This document shows, piece by piece, positions 7,356-14,772 of a DNA stretch of 20,971 nt. The position numbers were made by a program, and so were the translations under genes. The DNA is from CAYJAZ01 sp964369165 (GTDB taxonomy: Bacteria > Desulfobacterota > Desulfovibrionia > Desulfovibrionales > Desulfovibrionaceae), in assembly GCA_964369165.1 (NCBI GenBank), contig CAYJFE010000051.1, positions 1 to 20,971 on the forward strand, written 5' to 3'. The notes under the pieces were generated by a model that was not told the DNA's origin, searched no databases, and worked only from the letters and a program-made list of their open reading frames with translations. Within the stretch, counting starts at the first letter, position 1. Each line of letters opens with the position of its first letter.

Positions 7356-8165
7356 ATGAATATTCTTGTCTGCTTTAAAGCTGTTGAAGACATTGATAAA
7401 CTGACTAGAGAAGATTGGGTATTGGAGGGAAATGAAATCTCTCTCCAATACCTTCCTAAAGTATTGAATTGTTTTGATGAAAGTGCTTTAGAACTGACAT
7501 TGAGAATAGCAAAGCAAGTTTCCTTGACTCAAGATAGTCAAGAAGAAATCAATATAAGTGCGCTCACAGTGGGTAATTCTACTTGTGAGCGTTTTTTGCG
7601 CCTTATGCTTGCTTTAAAATTTGATAAAGCTATTCACGTCCAAACAGATTCCAATATAGATTTTACTCCTTCCATTGTCGCAATGCAACTAGCTGAATTT
7701 ACACAAAATAATAAGCAAGATTTTATAATTACTGGCTCGAGTGCTGGGCTTGGCGATAATGGGCAAACAGGTTTATTTTTAGCTGAAATGCTTTGCCTGC
7801 CATGCTTTACAAATGTTATTGACATAAGTTATGAATCGAAAAACCAGTTAAGAATTGTGCGTGATGTTGATGATGGCATTATCGAAGAAATAATTTCTGC
7901 TCCTGCAGTTTTAACTATTGGGAATGCTCAGATTTCATATTTGCGTGTGCCAACTCTTAAAGATAAAATGAATGCTAAAAATGCAAAAATTGAATCAATT
8001 CCTTTTATTGAAGACAGAAGAGATTTTAAAACACATAAAATTCAATCGCTTGAAATAAAAAACTGCAAAAGAAATTCTCAGCTTATCTCAGGAAAAAATA
8101 CTGAAGAAAAAGCGCAATCCCTTTATAATAACTATTTAAAAAATTTTATAAAAAGTGTTGGTTAG
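7356..8165 (+). CDS. Electron transfer flavoprotein beta-subunit-like protein (module 1)
   Basis: This 269-residue protein is of the ETF beta/FixA family, a soluble partner that takes electrons from flavoprotein dehydrogenases. It starts with MNILVCFKAVED, the usual first strand, and keeps ALTVGN (70-75), GSSAGLGDNGQTG (127-139), equivalent to the nucleotide-binding DDNxQTG loop, and VRDVDDG with SAPAVLTI (181-188). The C-terminal tail after about residue 210 is lysine-rich and does not look like the usual TKV-containing ETF beta tail. TAAGG lies seven bases before the ATG. The gene ends three bases before the divergent ETF alpha. Position after ygcU suggests that this pair serves YgcU; E. 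coli ygcQR hold a similar place. The family is secure, the assignment to YgcU is inference. Confidence 0.82.
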   Translation: MNILVCFKAVEDIDKLTREDWVLEGNEISLQYLPKVLNCFDESALELTLRIAKQVSLTQDSQEEINISALTVGNSTCERFLRLMLALKFDKAIHVQTDSNIDFTPSIVAMQLAEFTQNNKQDFIITGSSAGLGDNGQTGLFLAEMLCLPCFTNVIDISYESKNQLRIVRDVDDGIIEEIISAPAVLTIGNAQISYLRVPTLKDKMNAKNAKIESIPFIEDRRDFKTHKIQSLEIKNCKRNSQLISGKNTEEKAQSLYNNYLKNFIKSVG

Positions 8166-8168
8166 AGT

Positions 8169-9221
8169 ATGCAAATTAAAATTATTCTCAATGCATTTCA
8201 AAAAGATTTTTTTACGCAACTCTCAGAATGCTTTGCCTTTTATTCTCAATTTTATACTGAGCACACTTGCTCGCTCATTATTTTTTCATCATCAGAAAAA
8301 GAAAATGAACACATCAACTATTTATCAAATTTGAATAAAGAAAATATTTTTTCTACAATAACACTGATTCCTCTTTCTCAAAATAGTGTTGAATTACAGC
8401 TAGATGCTCTTTGTTCCTATGAAAACAATAGAGAAACTTTTTCTTATTTATTCCCCTCAAATCTTTGGGGAAAATCACTCTCTACAAGATTTGCTTATCG
8501 GATAAAATCTTATTCATTAAACAGTGTTATTTCTCTTGAAACTAATATTTCTAACAACACTTGTTCTGTAAAAAAATTTTCATATTCTAATAATTGCTTA
8601 GTAGAATTCCTTCTCTCTTCACCTCCTTATTGCCTCTCACTAGCAAAAGAAAGTTTTAAGTCTGAAAAAATTTTGCAAGCACGCGAAAATTCAAATAAAT
8701 TTCCTCATAACCCTACTCATTCTGATCAAATGCACACTCGCGATATCCAGTCATTACAAAGTCTTGAATTTGAAATTTTTGAATGGAATGACAACAGCGT
8801 ACCGCAGAACATTCTTTCTTTCAAGGAAAAGACTGAATCAAACTCACTTGCAGAAGCAAAATTTGTAGTTATTTGTGGGCAAGGAATGGATTCAAAGGAA
8901 AAAGTTTTGCAAATTCAGGCTTTAGCAGAAAGCATGAAGGCTGCTTTTGGAGTCACAAGACCCGTTGCCATGAATGCGCAAGCAAGTATTGATAAAATCG
9001 TAGGCATTTCAGGAAATATATGTTCGGCTGACACTTGCATTGTTATTGGCGCATCTGGTGCTGGTGCATTTTATGCTGGAATTGAAAAATGTAAAACAAT
9101 TATCGCAGTAAACACAAATGAAAATGCAGCCATCATCGAAAAAGCTGATTTAGTTGTTATTGAAGATGGTTTGCTATTTATGGAAAAATTGGCTAAAACT
9201 ATTATAGAAGACACACATTAA
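8169..9221 (+). CDS. Divergent electron transfer flavoprotein alpha-subunit-like protein (module 1)
   Basis: The C-terminal 120 residues of this 350-residue protein resemble the FAD domain of ETF alpha: VVICGQGM (233-240), GVTRPVAMNAQ (261-271), GASGAGAFYAGI (294-305) and IIAVNTNENAAI (311-322). Compared with the usual GxSGxxQHxxGM and INKDxxAPI, the Gln-His pair, the Gly-Met and the Lys-Asp are changed, so FAD binding may be weak or altered. The N-terminal 220 residues are rich in Ser, Asn and Cys and hard to align with normal ETF alpha. A spacer near 165-225 is probably disordered. The ribosome binding site is poor (GAGT just before the ATG) and the gap to etfB is three bases, so translation is likely coupled. 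It could be an ETF with lost redox function, or a specialised partner of YgcU. Confidence 0.72.
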   Translation: MQIKIILNAFQKDFFTQLSECFAFYSQFYTEHTCSLIIFSSSEKENEHINYLSNLNKENIFSTITLIPLSQNSVELQLDALCSYENNRETFSYLFPSNLWGKSLSTRFAYRIKSYSLNSVISLETNISNNTCSVKKFSYSNNCLVEFLLSSPPYCLSLAKESFKSEKILQARENSNKFPHNPTHSDQMHTRDIQSLQSLEFEIFEWNDNSVPQNILSFKEKTESNSLAEAKFVVICGQGMDSKEKVLQIQALAESMKAAFGVTRPVAMNAQASIDKIVGISGNICSADTCIVIGASGAGAFYAGIEKCKTIIAVNTNENAAIIEKADLVVIEDGLLFMEKLAKTIIEDTH

Positions 9222-9253
9222 GAATTTAACTCTCTCTAAGGAAAGATATTTAT

Positions 9254-10486
9254 ATGCAAAATATTTCTGATTATAACAAAGATGAATCTGGTTTGGTGGG
9301 CTATGCAGATGCCTATTACACGCCTAAGAATAAAGAAGAACTTATTGAAATTATTGCAAATGCTCAAAGTTTGCAAATTCCTATAACCTTTCAAGGGGGC
9401 AAAACAGGCATAGTCGGCGCTTCTGTGCCTTTTGGTGGACATCTTATTAATTTGTCAAACCTATCTTCTGTGCTAAGTTTTGAAGATGATAGTATAGAAG
9501 TTGAGGCAGGAATAACATTAAAACTATTAAATCAATATATTCAGCAAAAAAATAATGCTTTATTCTTTCCTGTTAATCCAACTGAAGAACTTGCAAGCCT
9601 TGGCGGAATTATAGCTATGAATGCCCGCAGCTTTAATGAAATGAAATATGGTTCAATTATTAACTATATAGAAGAATTGACTTTTATCTCTCTTGAAGGC
9701 AAAGAAGAAAAGATAACAAACCATGATTCAGCAATGCAAAATATAATTGGTTCTGAAGGCTCGCTTGGTGCAATCACAAAAGTCAAGCTATCGCTCATAC
9801 CAAAAAGCCCTATTATTTGGGGAATTGCTTTCTTTTTTGAGGAAAGTAAAAATGCTTTTTCATTTGTCGAAGCAATAAAATTTATGCATAAAGATTTTTC
9901 AAGTGTTGAATTTATAGACAAAGAATCAATAGATCTTATTGAAAAAGAGAAAAAAAACATTGAAAAAATAAAAAAAATTCCTACAATCACAGACAATTAT
10001 AAAGCAATTGTCTATATCGAGATTGAAAAAAACACTGAAGAAGAAATCGAAAATTGTGTAGAAAAGCTCATAGAAATAGCGGAAAATAATAATTCAGATT
10101 CTGAAAATGCATGGATTTTTGAAGGCTACGAAGAAGTGCAAAAAATGCGTGATTTTCGTCATGCTATTATGGAAATTTTATTATATAATCAATTCAACTT
10201 TCCTTTTAATCTTGAAATTCAAGGAAACAACTATGGTAAAACCATTGATTTCATAAAAGAAAAACTGCCAACTCGCAATCTTTTTTTCTTTGGCCATGCC
10301 GATAATGACAGAGTTTTTTGCATGACTGTTTCACAAAGCCAAAAAGAATTAGATACTCTTTTACGCACACTTGAAAATATCTTTGATTTAGCCTATAAAG
10401 CTTGCAATAGTACGGCAAATGCCTTTATCAGTGAATATGGCATAGGTAAAAAGAATAAATATTTTGCTGAAAAGTATTTTTCATAA
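9254..10486 (+). CDS. GlcD-like FAD-binding oxidoreductase, C-terminally short
   Basis: This 410-residue flavoprotein is of the glycolate oxidase/D-lactate dehydrogenase (GlcD/LctD) type. The PCMH domain has TFQGGKTGIVGASVPFGG (45-62), VNPTEELASLGGIIAMNA (107-124), KYGS (131-134) and GSEGSLG (166-172). The C-terminal catalytic domain is recognisable: GHADNDRVF (347-355) stands where the family has GHxGDGNxH, and SEYGIGKK (393-400) where it has GEHGIG. Both motifs have lost expected histidines. The protein stops about 40 residues early, lacking the final DPxxxxNPGK segment. The stop is followed at once by the etfB ribosome binding site, so the short end looks native rather than a recent frameshift. 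A Lys/Glu-rich stretch near 225-280 is unusual. AAGGAAAG precedes the ATG. The likely role is electron donor to the second ETF, with a changed active site; a non-catalytic role is possible. Confidence 0.8.
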   Translation: MQNISDYNKDESGLVGYADAYYTPKNKEELIEIIANAQSLQIPITFQGGKTGIVGASVPFGGHLINLSNLSSVLSFEDDSIEVEAGITLKLLNQYIQQKNNALFFPVNPTEELASLGGIIAMNARSFNEMKYGSIINYIEELTFISLEGKEEKITNHDSAMQNIIGSEGSLGAITKVKLSLIPKSPIIWGIAFFFEESKNAFSFVEAIKFMHKDFSSVEFIDKESIDLIEKEKKNIEKIKKIPTITDNYKAIVYIEIEKNTEEEIENCVEKLIEIAENNNSDSENAWIFEGYEEVQKMRDFRHAIMEILLYNQFNFPFNLEIQGNNYGKTIDFIKEKLPTRNLFFFGHADNDRVFCMTVSQSQKELDTLLRTLENIFDLAYKACNSTANAFISEYGIGKKNKYFAEKYFS

Positions 10487-10495
10487 AGGTTTAAA

Positions 10496-11329
10496 ATGAA
10501 TATTGCTGTCTGTATAAAGCAAGTACCTAATTTTGCAAACAATTCCGTTGACTTAGAAACTGGCTTAATTAAAAGAGCTCTCTTGTCTTCATCTATCAAC
10601 CCTAGCGATTTATCAGCATTAGAAGCGGCTTTGCAACTGAAAGAAAAATTTATAACTCAAGGTCTTGAGGCAAAAGTTTATGCCTTCAGCATGGGGCCTC
10701 AAAGTGCAGTAAAAATTTTATCTGATTCATTTTCTTTGGGCGTAGACAATGCTTATTTGGTCAACGACAAAGCTTTTGCTGGTTCTGATGTCATTTCAAC
10801 ATCTTACGCTCTTTATCAGGCAATACGATCCTGTGAGGAAAATCTAAACATCAAATTTAATGCTATACTTTGCGGCAATCAAACAACAGACGGCGGCACT
10901 TCTTTTATTTATACAGCACTTGCGACTCGTTTCGATTATCCTTTACTTCCCTATGCTGAATCTATTGATTTAACAAAGAATTTATCATCTTTTAGCATCA
11001 CAACTATGCAAAATATGGGTAATCTTTTGCAAAAAATTGAAGCAAAAATGCCTGTAGTTATTTCCATTCTTCCCGAAAATTTCCCCCCGCGTATGCCCAC
11101 TTTGAAGTTAAAAATGTTAGCTAAAAAGAAAAGTGTTGAAACAATAACTCTTGCTGACCTTGAAGATAAAAATATCAATAATTACGGGATGAAAGGCGCA
11201 AAAACTAAAGTTGTGAAATCCTATTCACCTCAAATTAAATCGCAAAATACAATTATAGACGCTGAAGAAATTGGGTATAAGCAACTTCATCAAACAATAA
11301 ATGATTTGATAAACGAGAATAGAGCATGA
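10496..11329 (+). CDS. etfB: Electron transfer flavoprotein beta subunit (module 2)
   Basis: This 277-residue ETF beta subunit has a typical start MNIAVCIKQVPN, AFSMGPQSA (63-71), the adenine-nucleotide loop CGNQTTDGGTS (126-136), and the C-terminal alpha-contacting segment YGMKGAKTKVVKSYSP (230-245). The TDGGT loop is closer to the DGDTAQ form seen in electron-bifurcating ETFs than to the DDNxQTG form of simple ETFs, but this is a judgement by eye. AAAGG lies before the ATG, and the gene starts nine bases after the oxidase stop. Its TGA overlaps the ATG of the next etfA (ATGA), so both subunits are made together. It presumably passes electrons from the upstream GlcD-like protein, as in lactate dehydrogenase-ETF complexes (for example Acetobacterium Ldh-EtfAB). 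Confidence 0.9.
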   Translation: MNIAVCIKQVPNFANNSVDLETGLIKRALLSSSINPSDLSALEAALQLKEKFITQGLEAKVYAFSMGPQSAVKILSDSFSLGVDNAYLVNDKAFAGSDVISTSYALYQAIRSCEENLNIKFNAILCGNQTTDGGTSFIYTALATRFDYPLLPYAESIDLTKNLSSFSITTMQNMGNLLQKIEAKMPVVISILPENFPPRMPTLKLKMLAKKKSVETITLADLEDKNINNYGMKGAKTKVVKSYSPQIKSQNTIIDAEEIGYKQLHQTINDLINENRA

Positions 11330-12318
11330 TACAAATTTACTTAGAATTTCAAGAAGATAGAATACATCCCATTGTATTTGAGCTTTTAGGAAAAGCAGAA
11401 GATTTATGCAAAAGCGCAAATGCCTATAAGAATGCGAAAATCTCACTATTTTCAGCCTTTCCTTTATCAAGCTCTCAAAAAGCTGAAATTGAGCACTACA
11501 ATATTGATAAAATTTATTATCTTGAAGCAAACAGTGAAGAAGCACAAGAAAAAAGCTTTTATTACGATAGAGTTTCAGAAGCATGTTCAAAAGCCATTGA
11601 AATTTCACAAAAAAATGACAATACATCTATAATTCTTCTTGGCGAAACAAAGCAAGGAAACTTGCTCGCCTCTTCTCTAGGAATCAAAAAAAACACTGGA
11701 ATTACAGCAGATTGTACAGATTTGTATCTAAACAATGAGAACAAACTCACGCAAGTAAGACCAGCTTTTTCAGGCAATCTTATAGCTGAAATTATTACTC
11801 CGCATACAGATTTGCAAATGGCAACAGTGAGGCAAAATATTTTCCATAAAGCTAAAAAAAGCACTAGAAAATCAATTGAATACATTCCTATCGAACTTGA
11901 ACACACTTCAAAAATTACAATATTAAACACAGTTGAAGTTCCGCAAGACTTGCAATCGCAATCTATTACAAAAGCAAAAAGACTTGTGATTATAGGAAAC
12001 GGAGTCGAAAAGATAGAAGATGTTGAAAAAATAAAACTTTTTGCTAAAAATATCAATGCTCAACTTGCGGGAACAAAGCTGGCAATACAAAAAAATCTCC
12101 TTCCTAGAAGTGCACAAATAGGGCTCTCTGGGCAGGTGGTTTCTCCTGATTTTGCTCTTTTGCTCGGTGTCTCTGGCTCTGTGCAATTTATGTCAGGCAT
12201 GCAAAATATAAAGACAATTATTGCAATAAATAAGGATAGGAATGCCGATATAATGAAATACGCTCACTATCCAATCTATGGAGATTTATATACATTTCTT
12301 AGCAGTATTGGCAAATAA
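11326..12318 (+). CDS. etfA: Electron transfer flavoprotein alpha subunit (module 2)
   Basis: This 330-residue ETF alpha subunit has an N-terminal Rossmann-like domain (about 1-200) with IILLGETKQGNLLASSLG near 102-119. The C-terminal FAD domain has VIIGNGVEKIED (221-232), GLSGQVVSP (266-274), GVSGSVQFMSGM (281-292), IAINKDRNADI (299-309) and a GDLYTFL end. The usual Gln-His pair is Gln-Phe here; otherwise the FAD signature is intact, in clear contrast to the first ETF alpha of the operon. There is no separate ferredoxin-like N-terminal extension of the kind some bifurcating ETF alpha subunits carry. It is translationally coupled to etfB by a four-base overlap and is the last gene of the operon. 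I see no strong terminator in the 14 bases before the convergent transporter gene. Confidence 0.92.
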   Translation: MIQIYLEFQEDRIHPIVFELLGKAEDLCKSANAYKNAKISLFSAFPLSSSQKAEIEHYNIDKIYYLEANSEEAQEKSFYYDRVSEACSKAIEISQKNDNTSIILLGETKQGNLLASSLGIKKNTGITADCTDLYLNNENKLTQVRPAFSGNLIAEIITPHTDLQMATVRQNIFHKAKKSTRKSIEYIPIELEHTSKITILNTVEVPQDLQSQSITKAKRLVIIGNGVEKIEDVEKIKLFAKNINAQLAGTKLAIQKNLLPRSAQIGLSGQVVSPDFALLLGVSGSVQFMSGMQNIKTIIAINKDRNADIMKYAHYPIYGDLYTFLSSIGK

Positions 12319-12332
12319 TTTTTTAGAGGCTA

Positions 12333-13226
12333 CTAGTGTGGATTTTTATTTGAAACAGCAAAAAATGCTGATGAAATAAGTAAGGCACAGGCAATCATAA
12401 GTGGCGTATCTACTTTTTCTCCGCCAAGTAACCAGCCGAGATATAAAGCAATTACTGGGTTTACAAATTCATAAGAAATAGCAATCATGGGACGAGTTTT
12501 TTGCAGCAGCCAAAGATAAGAGGCATAACCACACACAGCTGCAAGCACAAGAAGAAAAAGTGGGATCAATAGTTCAGGAACAAAGTTGATATCACTCAAT
12601 TTTTCGCCAACTAAAAGCCCAAAGATCAAGCTCTCTATACCGCCAATGAGCATCATAAAACCTGTTGAGCGCAGCAAGGACATAGGCGTTTCTGTGCGTA
12701 TTTGCTTAGTGAGGTGCGAGCCATAAACCCAGCCTAGAGTTGAAAGCAATAATAGAGTAAAGCCTATAAAAGATGCTTGGCCGTTTGCTCCCTGATACCA
12801 TTGCATCCAGCCCATTGCACCAACACCTATACAAAGTCCAAAAATCTGTATGAGTGAAGGGCGAATTTTTGAAAAATACCAGTCAGCAAGCACCATCCAT
12901 GTAGGAACAACACTTAAAAGCATGGCTGTTGTCCCTGATGAGACAGTTTCTTGCCCTTTTGTTACAAAGGCTCCACCCATAACAACAAGAAATAAGCCTA
13001 ATATTGTATACGCTTTCAAATCTTTGAAAGTAAAAACAATTTTCTCACCTTGATAGCGGCTTATCGCGATAAGGACTATGCCTGCCAAACTTATTCTTAG
13101 AAAAGTTAGCAAAACCCCAGGGCAATGCATAAGTGCAAATTTTGTTATAATATATCCAGAACCCCATGAAAGATAAAGGATAAACAAGCAAAAAATGAAG
13201 AAATATTTATTATGTATTAGGCTCAT
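12333..13226 (-). CDS. EamA/DMT-superfamily transporter (YedA-like)
   Basis: This 297-residue inner-membrane protein has ten hydrophobic segments arranged as two EamA repeats (about 8-140 and 150-290). LSWGSGYIITKFAL (19-32), LRISLAGIVLI, a TAMLLSVVPTWMVL segment and YEFVNPVIALYLGWLLGGEK near the end are typical of YedA/RhaT-like drug/metabolite transporters, many of which export amino acids or metabolites. Its ribosome binding site is weak (AATAAG). It lies 37 bases downstream of the nitroreductase gene on the same strand and is probably co-transcribed with it. The gene converges on the etf operon with 14 bases between stops. The substrate cannot be told from sequence. Confidence 0.88.
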   Translation of the reverse strand: MSLIHNKYFFIFCLFILYLSWGSGYIITKFALMHCPGVLLTFLRISLAGIVLIAISRYQGEKIVFTFKDLKAYTILGLFLVVMGGAFVTKGQETVSSGTTAMLLSVVPTWMVLADWYFSKIRPSLIQIFGLCIGVGAMGWMQWYQGANGQASFIGFTLLLLSTLGWVYGSHLTKQIRTETPMSLLRSTGFMMLIGGIESLIFGLLVGEKLSDINFVPELLIPLFLLVLAAVCGYASYLWLLQKTRPMIAISYEFVNPVIALYLGWLLGGEKVDTPLMIACALLISSAFFAVSNKNPH

Positions 13227-13263
13227 AAATACAAACTTATTTTAATAGATGTTTGAGAGAAAA

Positions 13264-13782
13264 TTAAAATTTTTCTTGATGTATCATAGAAAGATTACAG
13301 TCCGCATCTGTGTATGGATCTATATTTTCATTTTTATGACCAATGGCTAAAACGCAGAGTGGTTCAAGGTTTTGAGGGAAATTATAGCGTGCACGCAATG
13401 CGTCAATAGAATTTTCATTTTCTTTATTTGTGCGATTACGCATTTGTATCCAAGTTGAACCAAGGCCTAAATTTGTAATTTCAAGTTGCATGAAAGTAGT
13501 TGCAATGCTTGCTTCTTCAATCCAAGTATCTGTTTTTTGACTGTCTGCCAACACAATGATAGCTAGAGTTGCACTGAGAAAAGGTGAAGTGCTGTGTGCT
13601 TTACAGTTGACAAGATCTTTAATTTTTTCTGCATCTTCAACAACAATAAAACGTACTGTTTTAACGCCTCTGCCAGCAGGAGCTAAAAGACCCGCTTTAA
13701 GAATGGACATTTTGTCTTCTTCACTGATTTTTTCATCGGTAAATCTACGGATTGATCTTCTATTTTTTATTAATTCAAGCAT
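13264..13782 (-). CDS. Small nitroreductase-family FMN oxidoreductase
   Basis: This 172-residue protein is of the nitroreductase superfamily, in the short FMN-binding class found in anaerobes. The opening motif RRSIRRFTDEKISEEDK (8-24) is the classic Arg-Ser-Ile-Arg phosphate/FMN-binding start. LKAGLLAPAGRG (28-39) is the usual APS/APA loop, and EEASIATTFMQLEITNLGLGSTWIQ (about 88-112) is the conserved dimer helix and FMN stacking region. AAGGAG lies seven bases before the ATG, an excellent site. It is probably transcribed with the DMT transporter behind it. Such enzymes reduce nitro or quinone compounds with NAD(P)H or act as unassigned reductases; no substrate can be assigned here. Confidence 0.88.
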   Translation of the reverse strand: MLELIKNRRSIRRFTDEKISEEDKMSILKAGLLAPAGRGVKTVRFIVVEDAEKIKDLVNCKAHSTSPFLSATLAIIVLADSQKTDTWIEEASIATTFMQLEITNLGLGSTWIQMRNRTNKENENSIDALRARYNFPQNLEPLCVLAIGHKNENIDPYTDADCNLSMIHQEKF

Positions 13783-13923
13783 ATGCGCTCCTTATATAAT
13801 TGTAGTATATTTTTACAAACAAGATTTCTGCTCTACACTATTTTAAACAGCAGTAGAGTGAAAAAGTAGTATATCCTTTTTCAAATAAATGCAAACAAAA
13901 TTAAACTTAAAAGAATAAGGCAG
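13783..13923 (-). promoter_or_regulatory. Gap with two inverted repeats between the rpiR-type gene and the nitroreductase
   Basis: TGAAAAAG (13859-13866) pairs with CTTTTTCA (13876-13883), a low-GC stem that might weakly terminate the regulator transcript. CTCTAC (13831-13836) pairs with GTAGAG (13853-13858) and encloses ATTTTAAACAGCA (13840-13852), one mismatch from the end of the leader repeat found upstream of ygcW. This dyad is a possible operator for the nitroreductase-transporter pair. Confidence 0.3.
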
Positions 13924-14772
13924 TTAGAGTAATTCGTCGATTTTTGTATAGGCAGAATTCGCATTTAATTCAAATTCTGCAACTCTTTGCTTTGCTCTAG
14001 TCGGATCTCCAACAATAACACGACTCACAATTTCTTGTACCGTAAGCATCATCATAACAAGAGGAATAACTGAAGGTAATGAGGGTGTGATAGGAATAGT
14101 GAAGAGAAAATCAGCTTTTTTTGCGTAAGGAAAAACTTCATCAGTAAAAAGAATTATAGGTATCCCCTGCTCTATCAATCTATCTAACTGGTCAATCAAC
14201 TTTCTTGGATAACGTGGCAAGGCAAAAATAATTGCGCAGGTTTGATTTGGATTTTCGTGTATCAAATCATAACTGGCAAGTGAGTCATCGACAAGTTTAT
14301 AGACGTTTTTTTTGAACTTTCCTAATTCGTATGTAGTATAAGTAGCTAAAGTATCACACCATTGAAAGCCAGTAACAAGCACTTTTTCGCTTGTGATAAT
14401 GCATTCACTTGCCTCAATCACCATTTGCATATCTCTTTTTGCATACAAATTTGGCATAAGACTGATAGCTTCATGCATAGCTGTAGACAGGCCATCGCCC
14501 TTACCGTCTAAGTTGCCTATTTCATCTCTTGAAGAATAGTGCCTTATCGCGGATTTGCGTATGTTTTCTTGAAAATCTTGAAAGCCCTCAAAGCCAATAG
14601 TAGTAGTAAAACGTGTGATCGTTGCATTGCTGACTTGAGCAACTTTTGCAAGCTCAACCGAACTCATAAAAGCAACTTCTGTAGAGTTTTCTAAAATATA
14701 ACTCGCAAGGATTTGATGCTTTTTTGAAAGGGTGGTGAAGTCTTCTTTTATTTTTTGTAAAACATTTTTCAT
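13924..14772 (-). CDS. RpiR/MurR-family transcriptional regulator
   Basis: This 282-residue protein has the usual two-part layout: an N-terminal helix-turn-helix domain (about 1-80) with SSVELAKVAQVSNATITRFTTTIGFEGFQDF-type sequence at 37-67, and a C-terminal SIS sugar-isomerase-like domain (about 105-250). The SIS domain usually binds a phosphorylated sugar or related metabolite. The normal Gly-x-Ser phosphate loop reads TGFQWCDTLA here and the second loop ALPRYPRK, so the effector may not be a standard sugar phosphate. A weak AGGT site lies upstream of the ATG. The gene is divergent from the lyase-ALDH operon across a 347-base region with mirrored promoter elements, so it most likely controls that operon and itself. 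The family is sure, the target is inferred. Confidence 0.9.
   Translation of the reverse strand: MKNVLQKIKEDFTTLSKKHQILASYILENSTEVAFMSSVELAKVAQVSNATITRFTTTIGFEGFQDFQENIRKSAIRHYSSRDEIGNLDGKGDGLSTAMHEAISLMPNLYAKRDMQMVIEASECIITSEKVLVTGFQWCDTLATYTTYELGKFKKNVYKLVDDSLASYDLIHENPNQTCAIIFALPRYPRKLIDQLDRLIEQGIPIILFTDEVFPYAKKADFLFTIPITPSLPSVIPLVMMMLTVQEIVSRVIVGDPTRAKQRVAEFELNANSAYTKIDELL

Noticed and set aside
9254..10486. The short FAD oxidase as a recent frameshifted pseudogene.
   Set aside because: The frame is intact to the stop, the next ribosome binding site follows at once, and no leftover C-terminal sequence is found downstream.
11225..11626. 133-codon minus-strand open frame across the etfB-etfA overlap.
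   Set aside because: It lies opposite conserved coding sequence and its composition is that of a shadow frame.
11562..12056. 164-codon open frame on the minus strand inside etfA.
   Set aside because: It lies wholly opposite a well-supported ETF alpha gene, and its Cys/Phe/Ser-rich product looks like the antisense of AT-rich coding DNA.
12352..12375. CAGCA-TGCTG hairpin near the convergent ends of etfA and the DMT transporter gene.
   Set aside because: The 5-bp stem lies inside coding sequence and has no proper T-run, so it is not called a terminator.
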